Positions 1 through 6,803 of a DNA stretch of 64,000 nt are shown piece by piece. A program made the position numbers and the translations under genes. The notes below the pieces were generated by a model that saw only the letters and a program-made list of their open reading frames with translations, was not told the DNA's origin and did not search any database. Every line of letters begins with the position of its first letter. Within the stretch, counting starts at the first letter, position 1. This DNA is from Ramlibacter alkalitolerans (lineage in GTDB: Bacteria > Pseudomonadota > Gammaproteobacteria > Burkholderiales > Burkholderiaceae_C), in the NCBI RefSeq assembly GCF_016722765.1, contig NZ_JAEQND010000005.1, forward strand, positions 310,001 to 374,000, written 5' to 3'.

Positions 1-23
1 ACGAGGGGGCGCGTGGATGACGC

Positions 24-581
24 CTATTTCACCAGCGCCAGCACCCCCAGCACCAGGAACACGATCGCGCCCACCACGTGGACGGCGCGGATCGGCACCT
101 TGCGGGTGATCGCGTCGCCGAACCAGACGACGGGGGCGTTCGCCAGCATCATGCCCAGCGTCGTGCCGGCCACGACCGCTGCCCAGGCGTTGAAGCGCGC
201 AGCCAGCATCACCGTGGCCACCTGCGTCTTGTCGCCCATCTCGGCCAGGAAGAAGGCGACCACCGTGGTGGCGAACACGCCGTACTTCGGCGCGCTGTCG
301 GCTTGCTCGTCATCGAGCTTGTCGGGAATCAGCATCCACAGCGCCATGACGATGAAGGAGCCGCCCAGCACCCAGCGCAGGACGTCGGGGCCGAGCGCGT
401 GCGTCACCCAGCTGCCGAGGCCGCCGGCGAGCGCATGGTTGAAGAGGGTGGCGACGAAGATGCCCAGCACGATCGGCCAGGGCTTGCGGAAGCGCGCGGC
501 GAGGACGAGGGACAGCAGCTGCGTCTTGTCGCCCATTTCAGCGAGCGCGACGATGCCGGTGGAGACGAGGAAGGCTTCCAT
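24..581 (-). CDS. GDT1/TMEM165 (UPF0016) family manganese exporter
   Basis: Predicted inner-membrane protein of 185 aa with about six hydrophobic segments. It carries the two hallmark E-M-G-D-K-T-Q motifs, near residues 15-21 and 114-120, which define the UPF0016/GDT1 family and line a Mn2+/Ca2+ transport path. In bacteria these proteins export manganese. The start at 581 is chosen because the family begins right before the first hydrophobic helix; the reading frame runs 16 codons further upstream, but those codons lie in the riboswitch expression platform. The Mn2+ riboswitch just upstream strongly supports the role. Not related in sequence to MntP proper, though functionally equivalent. No gene lies in the 23 bases before the window edge. 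Confidence 0.9.
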   Translation of the reverse strand: MEAFLVSTGIVALAEMGDKTQLLSLVLAARFRKPWPIVLGIFVATLFNHALAGGLGSWVTHALGPDVLRWVLGGSFIVMALWMLIPDKLDDEQADSAPKYGVFATTVVAFFLAEMGDKTQVATVMLAARFNAWAAVVAGTTLGMMLANAPVVWFGDAITRKVPIRAVHVVGAIVFLVLGVLALVK

Positions 582-639
582 GCAAGAGGGACTCCGGCCG
601 GCGAACACGCACCATTGACTGCACAGCATCCCCGGCCTG

Positions 640-765
640 AAACGGAGGCTGCACAGTCAAAGGTCTCGCCAAATCGCGGATCGCGGGCGCCATGGAACGC
701 GGGGTTCCAAGTCTGTTGACGCCAGCCCCTTTCGAGGATGAAGGGAGGCTACTCCCCAATGACTG
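640..765 (-). promoter_or_regulatory. yybP-ykoY (Mn2+-sensing) riboswitch with promoter
   Basis: Read on the minus strand, the leader starts with GGGGAGTAGCC (757-747) and ends with GGCGAGACCTTTG (about 670-658), the two most conserved blocks of the yybP-ykoY aptamer. The middle holds the usual CGTCAACAGACTTGG and CCATGGCGCCCGCGAT stretches. A -10 box TACAAT lies at 776-771, so the transcript begins almost at the aptamer edge; no good -35 is visible. After the aptamer, GACTGTGCAG and a downstream CTGTGCAGTC can form a 10-bp stem (two wobble pairs), a plausible expression-platform hairpin. The class is known to bind Mn2+ and switch on efflux genes. Confidence 0.9.
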
Positions 766-801
766 CGCGCATTGTACCCGACAGTGCGCGTGCACGCTGA
801 T

Positions 802-817
802 GGGCTTGGATATTGCT
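802..817 (+). promoter_or_regulatory. candidate sigma-54 promoter of amt
   Basis: GG at 803-804 and GC at 815-816 are separated by exactly ten bases (CTTGGATATT), matching the -24/-12 spacing and the TTGC half of the sigma-54 consensus; the -24 half is weaker. A start about 12 bp downstream gives a leader of about 65 nt containing inverted TGGTGC...GCACCA arms (about 825-859). RpoN control of ammonium transport is common, but this site is a pattern match only. Confidence 0.4.
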
Positions 818-890
818 TTAGTTTGGTGCAGAGGCCCTGAATGAGGCCCAAACGCACCATAACGAAGCAATTCATCCCAAAGAGGCAACA

Positions 891-2093
891 ATGGAAGCAC
901 TAAAACAGGGCTCGGACGTCCTGTTCATCCTGCTGGGCGCCATCCTGGTCCTGGCCATGCATTCGGGCTTCGCCTTTCTCGAGCTGGGCACCGTGCGCAA
1001 GAAGAACCAGGTCAATGCGCTGGTCAAGATCCTGGTCGACTTCTCGGTCTCCACGGTCGCCTACTTCCTGATCGGCTACGGCGTGGCGTATGGAACCAGC
1101 TTCCTCGTCGGGGCCGACCAGCTGGTGGCGCGCAGCGGCTACGACCTGGTGAAGTTCTTCTTCCTGCTCACCTTCGCGGCGGCCATCCCGGCCATCATCT
1201 CCGGCGGCATCGCCGAGCGCGCCCGCTTCGGCCCGCAGCTGATCGCCACGGCGGTGATCGTCGGCCTGATCTATCCCTTGTTCGAGGGCGTCGCGTGGAA
1301 CCAGCGCTTCGGCATCCAGGGCTGGATCAAGTCGCTCACCGGCGAGGAGTTCCACGACTTCGCCGGCTCGATCGTGGTGCACGCAGTGGGCGGCTGGCTG
1401 GCGCTGCCGGCCGTGGTGCTGCTGGGCGCGCGCGCCAACCGCTACCGCAAGGACGGCGGCATCTCGGCACACCCGCCCTCCAACATCCCCTTCCTGGCGC
1501 TGGGCGCCTGGATCCTGACGGTGGGCTGGTTCGGCTTCAACGTGATGAGTGCGCAGACCATCGACAAGATCTCCGGGCTGGTCGCCGTCAATTCGCTGCT
1601 GGCGATGGTGGGCGGCACGCTGGCGGCCGTGCTGCTGGGGCGCAACGACCCGGGCTTTGTCCACAACGGGCCGCTGGCCGGGCTGGTCGCTGTCTGCGCC
1701 GGCAGCGACGTCATGCATCCGGTGGGCGCGCTGGCGGTCGGCGGCATCGCCGGGACGATCTTCGTCGCCATGTTCACGCTGACCCAGAACCGCTGGAAGA
1801 TCGACGACGTGCTGGGCGTCTGGCCGCTGCACGGCCTGTGCGGCCTGTGGGGCGGCGTTGCCTGCGGCATCTTCGGCAGCAAGGCCTTCGCGGGGCTGGG
1901 CGGCGTGAGCCTGGGCGCGCAGGTCATCGGCAGCGCCCTGGGGGTGGCCTGGGCGCTGGTGTCGGGCTTCGCGCTGTACGGCATCCTCAAGGCCGTGATC
2001 GGGCTGCGGCTGTCGCCGGAGCAGGAGTTCAACGGGGCCGACCTCGCGATCCACAGGATCGGCTCGACGCCGGAACGCGAGGCCAACTGGTAG
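891..2093 (+). CDS. amt: ammonium transporter (Amt family)
   Basis: A 400-aa polytopic membrane protein with about ten to eleven hydrophobic helices. Family markers are visible: an Asp in the DFAGS segment (residue 156), the first pore histidine in VVHAVGGW (H164) and the second in WPLHGLCGLWGG (H314). It would carry NH3/NH4+ across the inner membrane. A Shine-Dalgarno AGAGG precedes the ATG by six bases. The usual partner glnK (PII) is not adjacent, which is atypical for amtB loci. The N-terminus is short and has no cleavable signal, and the HSGFAFLELG opening is that of the AmtB-like subgroup seen in many proteobacteria. Upstream is a candidate sigma-54 promoter. Confidence 0.9.
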   Translation: MEALKQGSDVLFILLGAILVLAMHSGFAFLELGTVRKKNQVNALVKILVDFSVSTVAYFLIGYGVAYGTSFLVGADQLVARSGYDLVKFFFLLTFAAAIPAIISGGIAERARFGPQLIATAVIVGLIYPLFEGVAWNQRFGIQGWIKSLTGEEFHDFAGSIVVHAVGGWLALPAVVLLGARANRYRKDGGISAHPPSNIPFLALGAWILTVGWFGFNVMSAQTIDKISGLVAVNSLLAMVGGTLAAVLLGRNDPGFVHNGPLAGLVAVCAGSDVMHPVGALAVGGIAGTIFVAMFTLTQNRWKIDDVLGVWPLHGLCGLWGGVACGIFGSKAFAGLGGVSLGAQVIGSALGVAWALVSGFALYGILKAVIGLRLSPEQEFNGADLAIHRIGSTPEREANW

Positions 2094-2193
2094 GGCAGGA
2101 AAAGGGCCTGCGGCCCTGTCGCGCCTGCGCCGCAGGTGGCGCGGCCGTGGGGGCTCCGGAACTTCCCGGAGGCACACAAAGGCAAACACCGGG

Positions 2194-2199
2194 CATAAT
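2194..2199 (+). promoter_or_regulatory. -10 element of RRM gene 1 leader
   Basis: CATAATGGC here recurs as CATAATGGC at 2852-2860 before the second RRM gene. The shared octamer, at a similar distance (about 125-130 bp) from both start codons, suggests homologous promoters with long leaders. No convincing -35 is visible at this copy. Confidence 0.4.
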
Positions 2200-2274
2200 G
2201 GCCGCCGTGGATTCCACAGGGGTCCACGAGTATGCGGTGTTTGTCGGTCTCGCGTGGTTGTTGATTGCGTTTGC

Positions 2275-2314
2275 GGACTCCATCGCTTTGCAGCGTTTCT
2301 TTTCTCAGGAGTCC
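2275..2314 (+). promoter_or_regulatory. SD-sequestering leader hairpin, RRM gene 1
   Basis: GGACTCC at 2275-2281 is complementary to GGAGTCC at 2308-2314. The 3' arm contains the Shine-Dalgarno GGAG, seven bases before the ATG at 2319. Folding would hide the ribosome-binding site. The same arrangement occurs before the neighbouring RRM paralogue, with a different loop but conserved arms, which argues for function such as autoregulation or temperature control. Confidence 0.6.
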
Positions 2315-2318
2315 TTGA

Positions 2319-2714
2319 ATGGGCAACAAGCTTTACGTGGGGAACCTCCCCTATTCCTACCGCGATGACGACCTGCAGCAGGCCTTCAGCCAGTACGGCG
2401 CGGTCTCCAGCGCCAAGGTCATGATGGAGCGCGACACCGGCCGCTCCAAGGGCTTCGGTTTCGTCGAGATGGGCAGCGCCGCCGAGGCGCAAGCCGCGAT
2501 CCAGGGCATGAACGGCCAGCAGGTCGGCGGCCGTGGCCTCGTCGTGAACGAAGCGCGCCCGATGGAGCCGCGCTCCGGTGGCGGCGGCTTCGGTGGCGGC
2601 GGCCGCTCGGGTGGCGGTGGCTTCGGTGGCGGCGGCGGTGGCGGCTTCGGCGGCGGCCGTCGTGAAGGCGGCGGCGGTGGCGGCTACGGCGGCGGTGGCC
2701 GCGACCGTTACTGA
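2319..2714 (+). CDS. glycine-rich RRM RNA-binding protein 1
   Basis: A 131-aa protein with one RNA recognition motif (about residues 3-80). RNP2 is LYVGNL (5-10) and RNP1 is KGFGFVEM (44-51). A low-complexity Gly/Arg/Phe tail follows. These small bacterial RRM proteins are cytoplasmic single-stranded RNA binders and are often cold-induced; the target is unknown. It lies head-to-tail with a close paralogue at 2983, clearly a tandem duplication including the leader. The ATG start is fixed by the Shine-Dalgarno in the leader hairpin and by the conserved MGNKLYVGNLPY start in both copies. A strong terminator follows, so each copy has its own transcript. Confidence 0.93.
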   Translation: MGNKLYVGNLPYSYRDDDLQQAFSQYGAVSSAKVMMERDTGRSKGFGFVEMGSAAEAQAAIQGMNGQQVGGRGLVVNEARPMEPRSGGGGFGGGGRSGGGGFGGGGGGGFGGGRREGGGGGGYGGGGRDRY

Positions 2715-2742
2715 TACGCGCAGGCCAGTCCTCGCAATCCAA

Positions 2743-2768
2743 GAAAAGGGCCCTCGGGCCCTTTTTTG
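2743..2768 (+). terminator. rho-independent terminator of RRM gene 1
   Basis: GGGCCCTCGGGCCC hairpin (2748-2761) preceded by AAGAAAA and followed by six T residues. Confidence 0.9.
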
Positions 2769-2826
2769 TTGGCCGCCGCCGCACGGCACCATCGTTCTTT
2801 TTTGCCGCGCCCCCGGTTTCGCCCCC

Positions 2827-2857
2827 TTGTCACGCTCCCATCGGTCTGCTTCATAAT
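2827..2857 (+). promoter_or_regulatory. promoter of RRM gene 2
   Basis: TTGTCA (2827-2832) and CATAAT (2852-2857), spacer 19 bp. The -10 context CATAATGGC is shared with RRM gene 1. The spacer is longer than ideal, so the -35 is tentative. Confidence 0.4.
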
Positions 2858-2934
2858 GGCTTCGCGTGGTCAAGCTTTACACGTGGGTTGCGTTGGACAG
2901 GTGCCTTTCGCGTCAGTCGGTTGAATGCGTTTTC

Positions 2935-2977
2935 GGGACTCCATCGCTATCGGTTCAATGTTTTTTTCGGGAGTCCC
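2935..2977 (+). promoter_or_regulatory. SD-sequestering leader hairpin, RRM gene 2
   Basis: GGGACTCC at 2935-2942 pairs with GGAGTCCC at 2970-2977. The Shine-Dalgarno GGAG lies in the 3' arm, eight bases before the ATG at 2983. The stem is one pair longer than in gene 1, while the loop sequences differ, so the arms are conserved as a pair. Confidence 0.6.
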
Positions 2978-2982
2978 ATTGA

Positions 2983-3489
2983 ATGGGCAATAAACTGTAC
3001 GTAGGCAACCTCCCCTACCAGGTGCGCGACAGCGACCTCGAACAGGCGTTCAGCCAGTTCGGCCAGGTCACCAGCGCCAAGGTGATGATGGAACGCGAGA
3101 CCGGCCGTTCCAAGGGCTTCGGTTTCGTCGAAATGGGCAGCGAGGCGGAAGCCCAGGCTGCCATCAACGGCATGAACGGCCAGCCCATGGGCGGTCGCAG
3201 CATCGTTGTCAACGAGGCCCGCCCGATGGAAAACAACCGCCCGCGCGGCTTCGGCGGCGGTGGTGGTGGCGGCGGCTACGGTGGTGGAGGTGGCGGCGGT
3301 TACGGCGGCGGCGGTGGCGGTGGCCGCTCCGGCGGTGGCGGCTACGGTGGTGGCGGCGGCGGCGATCGCCGCGGCGGCGGTGGTGGCGGCCAGGACGGCG
3401 GCTTCCGCAGCCCGTATGGCGCCGGCCCGCGTGGCGGCGGCCGCTCCGGCGGTGGCGGCGGCTACGGTGGCGGCGGCAACAGCTACTGA
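2983..3489 (+). CDS. glycine-rich RRM RNA-binding protein 2
   Basis: A 168-aa paralogue of the upstream gene, with the same RRM (RNP2 LYVGNL, RNP1 KGFGFVEM) but a longer tail of about 85 residues rich in GGGGYGG, RSGGGG and RRGG units. The tail resembles RGG boxes, which bind RNA and can drive condensation. The DNA of the tail is a run of imperfect GGCGGYGGY triplets, so its length may vary between strains. The first 80 residues are close to copy 1, while the tails differ. Its own promoter, leader hairpin and terminator make it a separate unit. Confidence 0.93.
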   Translation: MGNKLYVGNLPYQVRDSDLEQAFSQFGQVTSAKVMMERETGRSKGFGFVEMGSEAEAQAAINGMNGQPMGGRSIVVNEARPMENNRPRGFGGGGGGGGYGGGGGGGYGGGGGGGRSGGGGYGGGGGGDRRGGGGGGQDGGFRSPYGAGPRGGGRSGGGGGYGGGGNSY

Positions 3490-3510
3490 TCGCGCGCGTT
3501 CGCGCTGAAC

Positions 3511-3535
3511 GAAGGCTCCTGCGGGAGCCTTTTTG
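3511..3535 (+). terminator. rho-independent terminator of RRM gene 2
   Basis: GGCTCCTGCGGGAGCC hairpin (3514-3529) followed by five T residues. Confidence 0.9.
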
Positions 3536-3648
3536 CTGCTTGCGTCGTCCCCGCTGTTGCCTGCGTCGTCCCCGCTGTTGCCTGCGTCATCCCCGCTGTT
3601 GCCTGCGTCATCGCCGCTGTTGCCTGCGTCATCCCCGCTATTGCTTGC
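3536..3648. repeat. 21-bp tandem array next to a family A repeat
   Basis: About five copies of a 21-bp unit reading GTC[GA]TCCCCGCTGTTGCCTGC, with single-base differences. The first 11 bases equal the end of the adjoining family A element; the last ten (TGTTGCCTGC) are specific to this locus. The array runs directly into the element. Confidence 0.85.
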
Positions 3649-3780
3649 GTCATCCCCGCGAAGGCGGGGATCCAGGGCACGCGCGCGGCGCGTGTCATCG
3701 GGAGCCCTGGGTTCCCGCCTTCGCGGGAATGACGGGGGAGCCTTCGCGGGAATGACGGCGGAGCCAGCCTTCGCGGAATG
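3649..3780. repeat. family A REP-like element
   Basis: GTCATCCCCGCGAAGGCGGGGATCC arm (from 3649), a CACGCG/CGCGTG core, and the opposite arm ending CGCGGGAATGAC at 3733. Two further partial ends (GCGGGAATGAC, GCGGAATGACG) continue to 3782. Same family as the copies at 11.5, 15.0, 17.4, 18.8, 50.2, 52.2 and 58.5 kb. Confidence 0.85.
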
Positions 3781-3788
3781 ACGAGGGG

Positions 3789-4565
3789 TCAGTCCGGCGT
3801 ATGCCGCGGCTTGCGCGCGCGGCCCACCAGCAGCCGGTCGAACACGGGATCCGGCAGCGCGCGCAGGATCTTCGCCACCACGCCCATCTGCCACGGGATC
3901 ACCCGGTAGCTGCGTCCCGCCTCGATGATGCGGAAGGCCTGTTCGGCGAAGTCCTCCGGGCGCATCAGGAAGGGCATCGCATAGCGGTTCTTCCGCGTCA
4001 GCGGGGTGTCGATGTAGCCCGGCGCGATCGTCACCACGCGCACGCCGGTGCCGTGCAGTTCCCCGCGCAGGCTCTCGCAATAGCTGATCACCCCCGCCTT
4101 GCTCGCGCAGTACGCCGCGTGCCCGGGCAGGCCGCGGATGCCGGCCACGCTGGCGATCCCCACCAGCCGGCCGCTGCGCCGCTGCCGCATCGGCGCGATG
4201 AAGGGCTGGAAGGTCGCCGCCACGCCCACGGTGTTGACCGCGAGGACGCGCGCCAGCACGTCGATGTCCTCGCGCAGCGCGGTGTCCACGCCCAGGCTGA
4301 TGCCGGCATTGGCGATCACCACATCGGGCAGGCCCTGCTGCGCCAGGCAGGCGGCGCCGGCGGCGGCGATGCTGTCGATGTCGGCGACGTCCGCGGCGTA
4401 CACCCGCCAGCGCTGCGCCGGCAGGCCCTGGGCGCGGGCCCATTCGGCCATCTCGCCCCCGCGCCGCGCGACCAGCGCCAGGTTCCAGCCAGAGCGCGCA
4501 TGGCGGGCCGCGAGCGCCTGGCCGATGCCGCTGGAGGCGCCGGTGATGAAGGCGAGCGGCGCCAT
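3789..4565 (-). CDS. short-chain dehydrogenase/reductase
   Basis: A 258-aa classical SDR with a Rossmann fold: cofactor motif TGASSGIG (about 9-16), NAG (about 91-93) and catalytic YxxxK as YCASK. The Arg residues after the first beta-strand suggest NADP(H), but this is weak. Substrate is not predictable. Its ATG follows the lptC stop by one base, so it is probably the last gene of the kdsD-kdsC-lptC transcript. In related genomes lptA and lptB usually follow lptC; here this SDR takes their place and they are not in the window. A repeat region separates it from the RRM genes. Confidence 0.85.
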   Translation of the reverse strand: MAPLAFITGASSGIGQALAARHARSGWNLALVARRGGEMAEWARAQGLPAQRWRVYAADVADIDSIAAAGAACLAQQGLPDVVIANAGISLGVDTALREDIDVLARVLAVNTVGVAATFQPFIAPMRQRRSGRLVGIASVAGIRGLPGHAAYCASKAGVISYCESLRGELHGTGVRVVTIAPGYIDTPLTRKNRYAMPFLMRPEDFAEQAFRIIEAGRSYRVIPWQMGVVAKILRALPDPVFDRLLVGRARKPRHTPD

Positions 4566-4566
4566 G

Positions 4567-5202
4567 TCAGGGGGAGGGCGCGGACGCCGGCGGCTTGGGC
4601 TGCAGCGTCCCGCGCACGGCGCCCACCAGCTGCAGCACGCGCTTCTGGTTGTCGTAGTCCAGGCTGTTGCCGTGGAACACGTCGCTGCCGCGGATGAGCG
4701 TCACCGGCTTGTCGGAGATCACCCGCTCCTGGTCCATGAAGGCGTGCAGGAAATCGCCCCGGATCTCCACCTTGGCCTCGGTGGCGCGCCGCTCGGGCGG
4801 CGCCTCGCGCGTGACCACCGCATTGCCGATCAACTGCACCTGCGAGCCGTCGGCGTTGCTGATGCCGCGCTTCGCGCTCGCGACCACCACCGCGCCTTCC
4901 TGGCTGAAGGAACGGATGCGCGGCTCGTCGATCTCCAGCGTGTCGGTGTCCGCGAAATGCCGCGCTTCGATGCCGCGGATCTCGCTCTTCAGGCGCCCGC
5001 TGGCGTCGAAGGACTTCACCGAGAAGCCGCGCAGGAAGTAATCGGGATCGTGGGTGGGCGGCGCTTCGCGCGCACTGGGCGCGAAGGTGGGCGTGGTGCG
5101 CGCCAGCCAGTAGGTGCCCAGCGCCAGCAGGCCCATCAGGATGACCGGCAGGTAGATCGTGATGCGGTCCCAGGCACGGCCGAAGCCGCGCAGCGGGGTC
5201 AC
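4567..5202 (-). CDS. lptC: LPS export system protein LptC
   Basis: A 211-aa protein with one N-terminal membrane helix (about 11-31) and a periplasmic beta-jellyroll domain. The sequence has the family's GFSVKSFDASGRLKSEI and later DGSQVQLIGNAVVTRE stretches. LptC sits on the LptB2FG transporter and hands lipopolysaccharide to LptA. The start is a GTG at 5202 overlapping the kdsC stop by four bases (GTGA), typical of translational coupling; no better start lies between there and the helix. It is downstream of kdsD and kdsC, the standard order. The missing lptA/lptB downstream is notable. Confidence 0.9.
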   Translation of the reverse strand: MTPLRGFGRAWDRITIYLPVILMGLLALGTYWLARTTPTFAPSAREAPPTHDPDYFLRGFSVKSFDASGRLKSEIRGIEARHFADTDTLEIDEPRIRSFSQEGAVVVASAKRGISNADGSQVQLIGNAVVTREAPPERRATEAKVEIRGDFLHAFMDQERVISDKPVTLIRGSDVFHGNSLDYDNQKRVLQLVGAVRGTLQPKPPASAPSP

Positions 5203-5744
5203 CGGTACGCCTCCAGCAGCTGCGCGTACTGGCCGCTGGCCACCAGCAGCAGGTCGCAGAACTCGCGCGCGGCGCCCTGGCCGGCGGCGGCCTGCGTGAC
5301 GTGGCGCGCGCAGGCCCGCACCTCGATGTGCGCGTGCGGCGGCGCGACCGGCAGCGCGACGCGCCGCAGCACCGGCAGGTCGGGCCAGTCGTCGCCCATG
5401 GCCGCCGCCTGCGCCCACTCGAAGCCGAGCGCGGCCAGCGAGGCCTGCGCCGCCGGCAGCTTTTCCTCGGTGCCGTAGTGCACGTGCTGCACGCCCAGCG
5501 CCTCCAGCCGCCGGCGCAGCGGCCTGGAATCGCGGCCGGTGATCACCACCGGCGTGATGCCGGCGCGCTGCAGCAGCTTCAGCCCCAGCCCGTCGAGGAT
5601 GTGGAAGCGCTTGAGCGTCTCGCCCTCGTCGGAGAACAGGATGCCGCCGTCGGTCATCACCCCGTCGACGTCGAAGAAGGCCACGCGCACGCCCTGGGCG
5701 GCCAGCAGGAGTTCGGGCGGGAAGCTCAAGGCAGGCTGGGTCAC
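5199..5744 (-). CDS. kdsC: 3-deoxy-D-manno-octulosonate 8-phosphate phosphatase KdsC
   Basis: A 181-aa HAD-superfamily phosphatase without a cap domain. It has motif I DVDGVMTDG (about 25-33), motif II TGR and motif IV GDDWPDLPVL. It removes phosphate from Kdo-8-P, giving Kdo for the LPS inner core. The start is GTG at 5744, overlapping the kdsD stop by one base. Together with kdsD upstream and lptC downstream it forms a compact Kdo-synthesis and LPS-export operon. Confidence 0.95.
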   Translation of the reverse strand: MTQPALSFPPELLLAAQGVRVAFFDVDGVMTDGGILFSDEGETLKRFHILDGLGLKLLQRAGITPVVITGRDSRPLRRRLEALGVQHVHYGTEEKLPAAQASLAALGFEWAQAAAMGDDWPDLPVLRRVALPVAPPHAHIEVRACARHVTQAAAGQGAAREFCDLLLVASGQYAQLLEAYR

Positions 5745-6757
5745 TAGATGACTTTAGCGCGCATCAGGTCGTTGCTGTTCACGGCGCCCACCAGCTTGCC
5801 GTCCGGGTCCACCACCAGCACACTGGTGATGCGATGCTGCTCCATCATCTGCGCGGCCTCGGCCGCGAGCGCATCGACATGGATCGTCCTCGGGTTCGGG
5901 TGCATCACCTCGCGCGCCTTCACGCCGCGCAGGTCGGCGCCCTTCTCGATCAGGCGGCGCAGGTCGCCGTCGGTGAAGACGCCCAAGACGCGGCCGGCCT
6001 CGTCGACGATGGCGGAAGCGCCCAGGCCCTTGACGCTCATCTCCCGCATCAGCTGGGTGAAGCTCGCCTCGGGCAGCACCGCGGGGATGGCATCGCCGCT
6101 GCGCATCACGTCCGTGAGGTGGGTCAGCAGCTTGCGCCCGAGCGCGCCGCCCGGGTGCGAGCGGGCGAAGTCCTCGGGCCGGAAGCCGCGCGCATCGAGC
6201 AGGGCGACGGCCAGTGCATCGCCCAGCGCGAGCTGCGCGGTGGTGCTGGCCGTGGGGGCGAGGTTCAGCGGGCAGGCTTCCTTCTCCACTCCGCTGTCCA
6301 GGACGATGTCGGCGTGGCGCGCCAGCGTGGAATGCGGCTTGCCCGTCATCGCCAGCAGCGGCACGCCGAGGCGCTTGAGCACCGGCAGGATCGCCGTGAT
6401 CTCGTCGCTCTCGCCGCCGTTGGAGATGGCCAGCACCAGGTCGACCGGCTTGATCATGCCGAGGTCGCCGTGGCTGGCCTCGGCCGGATGCACGAACATC
6501 GCCGCCGTGCCGGTGGAGGCGAGCGTGGCGGCGATCTTGCGACCGACGTGGCCGCTCTTGCCCATGCCCATCACTACCACGCGGCCGCGCACGGTGAGCA
6601 GGGCCTGCACCGCCTGCGGGAAGCTCTCGCCGAGGCGCGACTTCAGCCCCAGCAGCGCCGCCGATTCGATCTCCAGGGTCTCCCTGGCGAGCCGCATGGC
6701 GCGATCAGGTTCGAAACCGGCCGGCTGCGCAGGGAGGGTGGGGGCTGAAACCGTCAT
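5744..6757 (-). CDS. kdsD: D-arabinose 5-phosphate isomerase
   Basis: A 337-aa protein with an N-terminal SIS sugar-isomerase domain (about 45-180, GMGKSGHVGRK near 65) and two C-terminal CBS domains (about 215-335). This is the full KdsD/KpsF layout. It converts ribulose 5-phosphate to arabinose 5-phosphate, the first committed step to Kdo. It is the first gene of the minus-strand operon and is divergent from the KefB-type antiporter with only 46 bp between start codons, an arrangement common in Burkholderiales. Confidence 0.95.
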   Translation of the reverse strand: MTVSAPTLPAQPAGFEPDRAMRLARETLEIESAALLGLKSRLGESFPQAVQALLTVRGRVVVMGMGKSGHVGRKIAATLASTGTAAMFVHPAEASHGDLGMIKPVDLVLAISNGGESDEITAILPVLKRLGVPLLAMTGKPHSTLARHADIVLDSGVEKEACPLNLAPTASTTAQLALGDALAVALLDARGFRPEDFARSHPGGALGRKLLTHLTDVMRSGDAIPAVLPEASFTQLMREMSVKGLGASAIVDEAGRVLGVFTDGDLRRLIEKGADLRGVKAREVMHPNPRTIHVDALAAEAAQMMEQHRITSVLVVDPDGKLVGAVNSNDLMRAKVI

Positions 6758-6803
6758 CCGGGGATTCTAGGGGTGCCCGGCGGCCGTCAGATAGCATCGG
6801 GGC

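Noticed and set aside
900..2873. 657-codon frame antisense to amt and RRM gene 1
   Set aside because: Composition is typical of a GC-rich shadow, with no ribosome site or domain, while the opposite strand encodes clear families.
3536..3648. CRISPR-like regular array
   Set aside because: The whole 21-bp unit is repeated, with no variable spacers and no cas genes; it is a tandem array at a REP edge. The same applies to 14872-14978.
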